Assembly (NCBI RefSeq): GCF_001545115.1
Contig: NZ_FCNU01000019.1
Coordinates: 1 to 64,000 of the forward strand
DNA: 64,000 bases
Reading direction: 5' to 3'
Origin: Candidatus Protochlamydia phocaeensis
GTDB lineage: Bacteria; Chlamydiota; Chlamydiia; Chlamydiales; Parachlamydiaceae
Made by a program: the position numbers and the translations under genes. Within the stretch, counting starts at the first letter, position 1, and the number at the start of each line of letters is the position of its first letter. Below are positions 62,373-64,000 of this stretch, one piece after another. Under the pieces are notes generated by a model. It saw only the letters and a program-made list of their open reading frames with translations. It made no database searches and had not been told where the DNA came from.

Positions 62373-63257
62373 TTATTCATGTTCCCATAATGTAATAAAG
62401 CCTGCGCCGCCTGGAGCTAATGGAGTAGGGATGGCTTTAAAATAGTTGCTTTGAATCATATAAAGAACATCGGATTGCCAGAGTGGGTTATTGATAGGAC
62501 CCAATACCCCATTAATGATAGCGACGCAATTGACCATGGCTGCAAAGCGGAAATTAGCCAATGGCAATACGCCTTGGGAAGAAGAAGGGGCTTCTACAAT
62601 CCACTCAGCAGAACTCCTTTGCGCACTAGGTGCTATTGTAAAATTGGTTGGAATAACTGCTGAAACACCTTTGGTGTAGTTAAAAATGCTCAATTGGAAC
62701 ACGCCATTGCCAATATATTGTGAGATGGCGCCGATTAAATCATTATTATTTACAGGAAATCCTATAATTTCATGCATAGGGTTAGGATACATTTCAAACC
62801 AAGCATAGTTGTCTTGCGCGCCATTAACCCAATCATGGCCCGTTCCAATTTGTTCTACTGTTCCATTGCTATAACCATCAATTCCCACCCAAATAGCCGA
62901 ATAAGCATTATTAGGTGTTGGAGCAAGAGTTGGAACCAACCAAATCCCCGCTATGGCACTGACAGAACCTGGGGCAGGATTTTGCAGATTGGTGGCAGCA
63001 ACATATCCACTCCAGTTTGTGCTTGTTCCAGCTTTAACAGCAAAATGCGGCCTAGACCCTCTGCGCAGTCTACTGTGTTGATGGCGCAAATAACGATCGC
63101 TAAGGGGGCAAATAGGTTCAAGCTTACATTCAATTTGAACCATTTCATCAATAGAAGGCAGCAAATCGGAAGAAGGAACGGCTTGTGTTTCTGTCTCAGC
63201 AAATCCCCTTGTCATCGATAGCAGGAAAAAGAAGCCGCAAAAAAAGACTTTTTTCAT
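62373..63257 (-). CDS. Secreted G1 family glutamic peptidase (eqolisin-like)
   Basis: A 294-residue protein with a signal peptide (MKKVFFCGFFFLLSMTRGFA) and a propeptide-like segment to about residue 75. The mature part matches eqolisins: TSTNWSGYVA start, SVSAIAGIWLVPT, WVGIDGYSNGTVEQIGTG with the catalytic Gln136, and SSAEWIVEAP with the catalytic Glu218. Family members are acid proteases known mainly from fungi, with some bacterial forms. The enzyme would be exported and act in an acidic place such as an amoeba vacuole, which is inference. AAGGAG precedes the ATG. Confidence 0.88.
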   Translation of the reverse strand: MKKVFFCGFFFLLSMTRGFAETETQAVPSSDLLPSIDEMVQIECKLEPICPLSDRYLRHQHSRLRRGSRPHFAVKAGTSTNWSGYVAATNLQNPAPGSVSAIAGIWLVPTLAPTPNNAYSAIWVGIDGYSNGTVEQIGTGHDWVNGAQDNYAWFEMYPNPMHEIIGFPVNNNDLIGAISQYIGNGVFQLSIFNYTKGVSAVIPTNFTIAPSAQRSSAEWIVEAPSSSQGVLPLANFRFAAMVNCVAIINGVLGPINNPLWQSDVLYMIQSNYFKAIPTPLAPGGAGFITLWEHE

Positions 63258-63388
63258 ATTATTCTCCTTTAATTTTTGTAATTTCTTCTTCCATTAAATA
63301 CATGGAATAAAAGTAATTAATAATTTCTTGTCTAGCTGGCAGACAGAAAGAAATCAATCTATTTTTTTGCTATCTTCGCTCTAGAACC

Positions 63389-63470
63389 TAAGAGGACTTC
63401 TTAAAAATGCTAATGGCCTATAGTTGAGGTCTTTTCTCCAAGAAGAAAAGAAGGTGAATTCAGACTATTG
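63389..63470. repeat. AGAGG-type element, diverged
   Basis: CCTAAGAGGACTTCTTAAAAATG with CTAATGGCCTATAGTTGAG and TCTTTTCTCC is an AGAGG-type left half. AAGAAGGTGAATTCAGACTATTG is a worn right half. The next element begins directly after it. Confidence 0.6.
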
Positions 63471-63553
63471 ACCTGAGTTTGGAGTTTTTTGCTCTTTCGA
63501 CTGCGTCAAAGCTGCGAAGAGGAACAAATGGCAGAAAAACTCCAAACTCAGGT
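63471..63553. repeat. AACCTGA-type long hairpin
   Basis: ACCTGAGTTTGGAGTTTTTT pairs with AAAAACTCCAAACTCAGGT over about 21 bases. The loop carries CTCTTTCGACTGCGTCAAAG plus CTGCG, identical in reverse to the right arm at 62067-62095. Confidence 0.8.
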
Positions 63554-63567
63554 TATGATAAACTTGA

Positions 63568-63609
63568 CGGCTGTCTAATCCCTAAAGATTGACAATTCAA
63601 CGACAGCCG
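63568..63609. terminator. Hairpin at the end of the partial glycosyltransferase gene
   Basis: CGGCTGTC (63568-63575) pairs with GACAGCCG (63602-63609), one base beyond the stop of the minus-strand gene. The stem is short and the loop long (26 bases), so the terminator role is only possible. Confidence 0.4.
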
Positions 63610-63610
63610 C

Positions 63611-64000
63611 TTATTTCTTAACGAGGGATAAATCAATAAAGAATTGCTGATTCAGCAATTCAATCTCTGTTTGAATATGATTTTTGAACCTTCCAAGCCA
63701 ATGTAAAATTAAGGCGTTGCGATTAGGTCCCAAGTCCATGCGCCAATTATAAATGGCAGGAAGAACGGTAAGAGGGGCTTGTTGAATAAATATAATGCGA
63801 GAGAGAAGCTGTTGATCCCCTATAAAAAACCGATTATGGGTTAAGGCTTGGCTGGCCCAATCCTGCAAGATCTGGGCTCCTTTTCTGTAAACGAGCACGC
63901 CGGAATTATAGATTTGCTCGCCGGGTAGCAGCAGCCCCTGCTCAATATCCATTTCATGGAAGATATCTTCTTCTCTTTTCATTGCAACTTCAGCCTCGTT
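63611..64000 (-). CDS. Glycosyltransferase-like protein, C-terminal part
   Basis: The frame is open from the window edge and ends at 63611, so the gene starts outside the window; the internal ATG at 63982 is not its start. The visible 130 residues look like the end of a nucleotide-diphospho-sugar transferase (GT8 or related). They include the strand NSGVLVYRKGAQILQDW, the acid GDQQLLSRIIF, LPAIYNWRMDLGPN and the late ALILHWLG with its metal-binding His. The donor and acceptor cannot be told. Confidence 0.65.
   Translation of the reverse strand, partial: NEAEVAMKREEDIFHEMDIEQGLLLPGEQIYNSGVLVYRKGAQILQDWASQALTHNRFFIGDQQLLSRIIFIQQAPLTVLPAIYNWRMDLGPNRNALILHWLGRFKNHIQTEIELLNQQFFIDLSLVKK

Noticed and set aside
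1-64000. tRNA, rRNA, riboswitch or CRISPR array
   Set aside because: By eye I found no cloverleaf with a GTTCGAATC-type arm, no rRNA-like stretch and no regularly spaced direct repeats; the recurring elements are palindromic and dispersed. A covariance-model scan would be decisive.

Overview
The window looks like a chromosome segment of an amoeba-associated chlamydia (order Parachlamydiales, probably Parachlamydiaceae). This is inference, not a database match. Supports: moderately AT-rich DNA; a prfB / GNAT acetyltransferase / yebC cluster in the order I recall from Chlamydia (CT459-CT458-CT457), here with SprT-like and pabB genes added; a chlamydial-type insulinase; and many eukaryote-like or effector-like genes (TIR/NB-ARC, ankyrin, poly(ADP-ribose) glycohydrolase, SopB/IpgD-type phosphatase, phytanoyl-CoA dioxygenase) scattered among housekeeping genes. 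No rRNA, tRNA, CRISPR array or intact insertion sequence was seen.

Layout. 0.2-6.4 kb: a secreted Rhs/YD-repeat polymorphic toxin translationally coupled to a small probable immunity gene, then a DUF6176 gene and a repeat-rich gap with a decayed reading frame. 7.2-14.7 kb: M16 protease, TerC/Alx membrane protein, DUF445-like protein, archaeal/eukaryotic-type prolyl-tRNA synthetase and pabC. 14.7-18.3 kb: an Inc-like bilobed membrane protein and a 902-residue TIR-like/NB-ARC STAND protein. 18.5-23.1 kb: minus-strand operon prfB-GNAT-SprT-yebC-pabB, with the classical prfB +1 frameshift. 23.9-26.1 kb: divergent drug-efflux MFS and LysR regulator with a perfect palindrome between them. 26.2-36.8 kb: a large hydrolase-type effector candidate, a nucleotide pyrophosphatase-like enzyme, a PAP2 phosphatase broken by an in-frame stop, a SWIM protein, an AT-rich ankyrin gene, an IS630 transposase remnant and a divergent GTP cyclohydrolase II. 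37-39 kb: MbfA-type iron exporter and a DMT transporter. 39.4-48.4 kb: an island of host-interaction candidates (SopB/IpgD-like phosphatase, ABC exporter, HIT protein, an 840-residue unknown, and a secreted macrodomain glycohydrolase). 48.7-64 kb: peroxiredoxin/DsbA-like pair, tandem GNAT, S9 peptidase, TPR protein, PhyH dioxygenase, methyltransferase, YheT hydrolase, secreted three-repeat protein, cellulose-synthase-like glycosyltransferase, ferritin, a G1 glutamic peptidase, and a truncated glycosyltransferase at the edge.

How the genes fit together. The housekeeping genes supply translation (proS, prfB), folate precursor synthesis (pabB and pabC, at separate loci), redox and iron handling (peroxiredoxin, DsbA-like, MbfA, ferritin) and envelope glycan or transport functions. 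The accessory genes point to manipulation of a eukaryotic host: phosphoinositide dephosphorylation, removal of ADP-ribose polymers, secreted proteolysis and NLR-like signalling.

Throughout the window the intergenic gaps hold a dispersed family of palindromic, MITE-like elements of about 60-170 bp with recurring termini (AGAGGGTGTATTAAAACC or GCTTAGAGGGCTGTC), and a related long hairpin built on AACCTGAGTTTGGAG. At least twenty copies or fragments can be read; they are the most pervasive feature not explained by genes.
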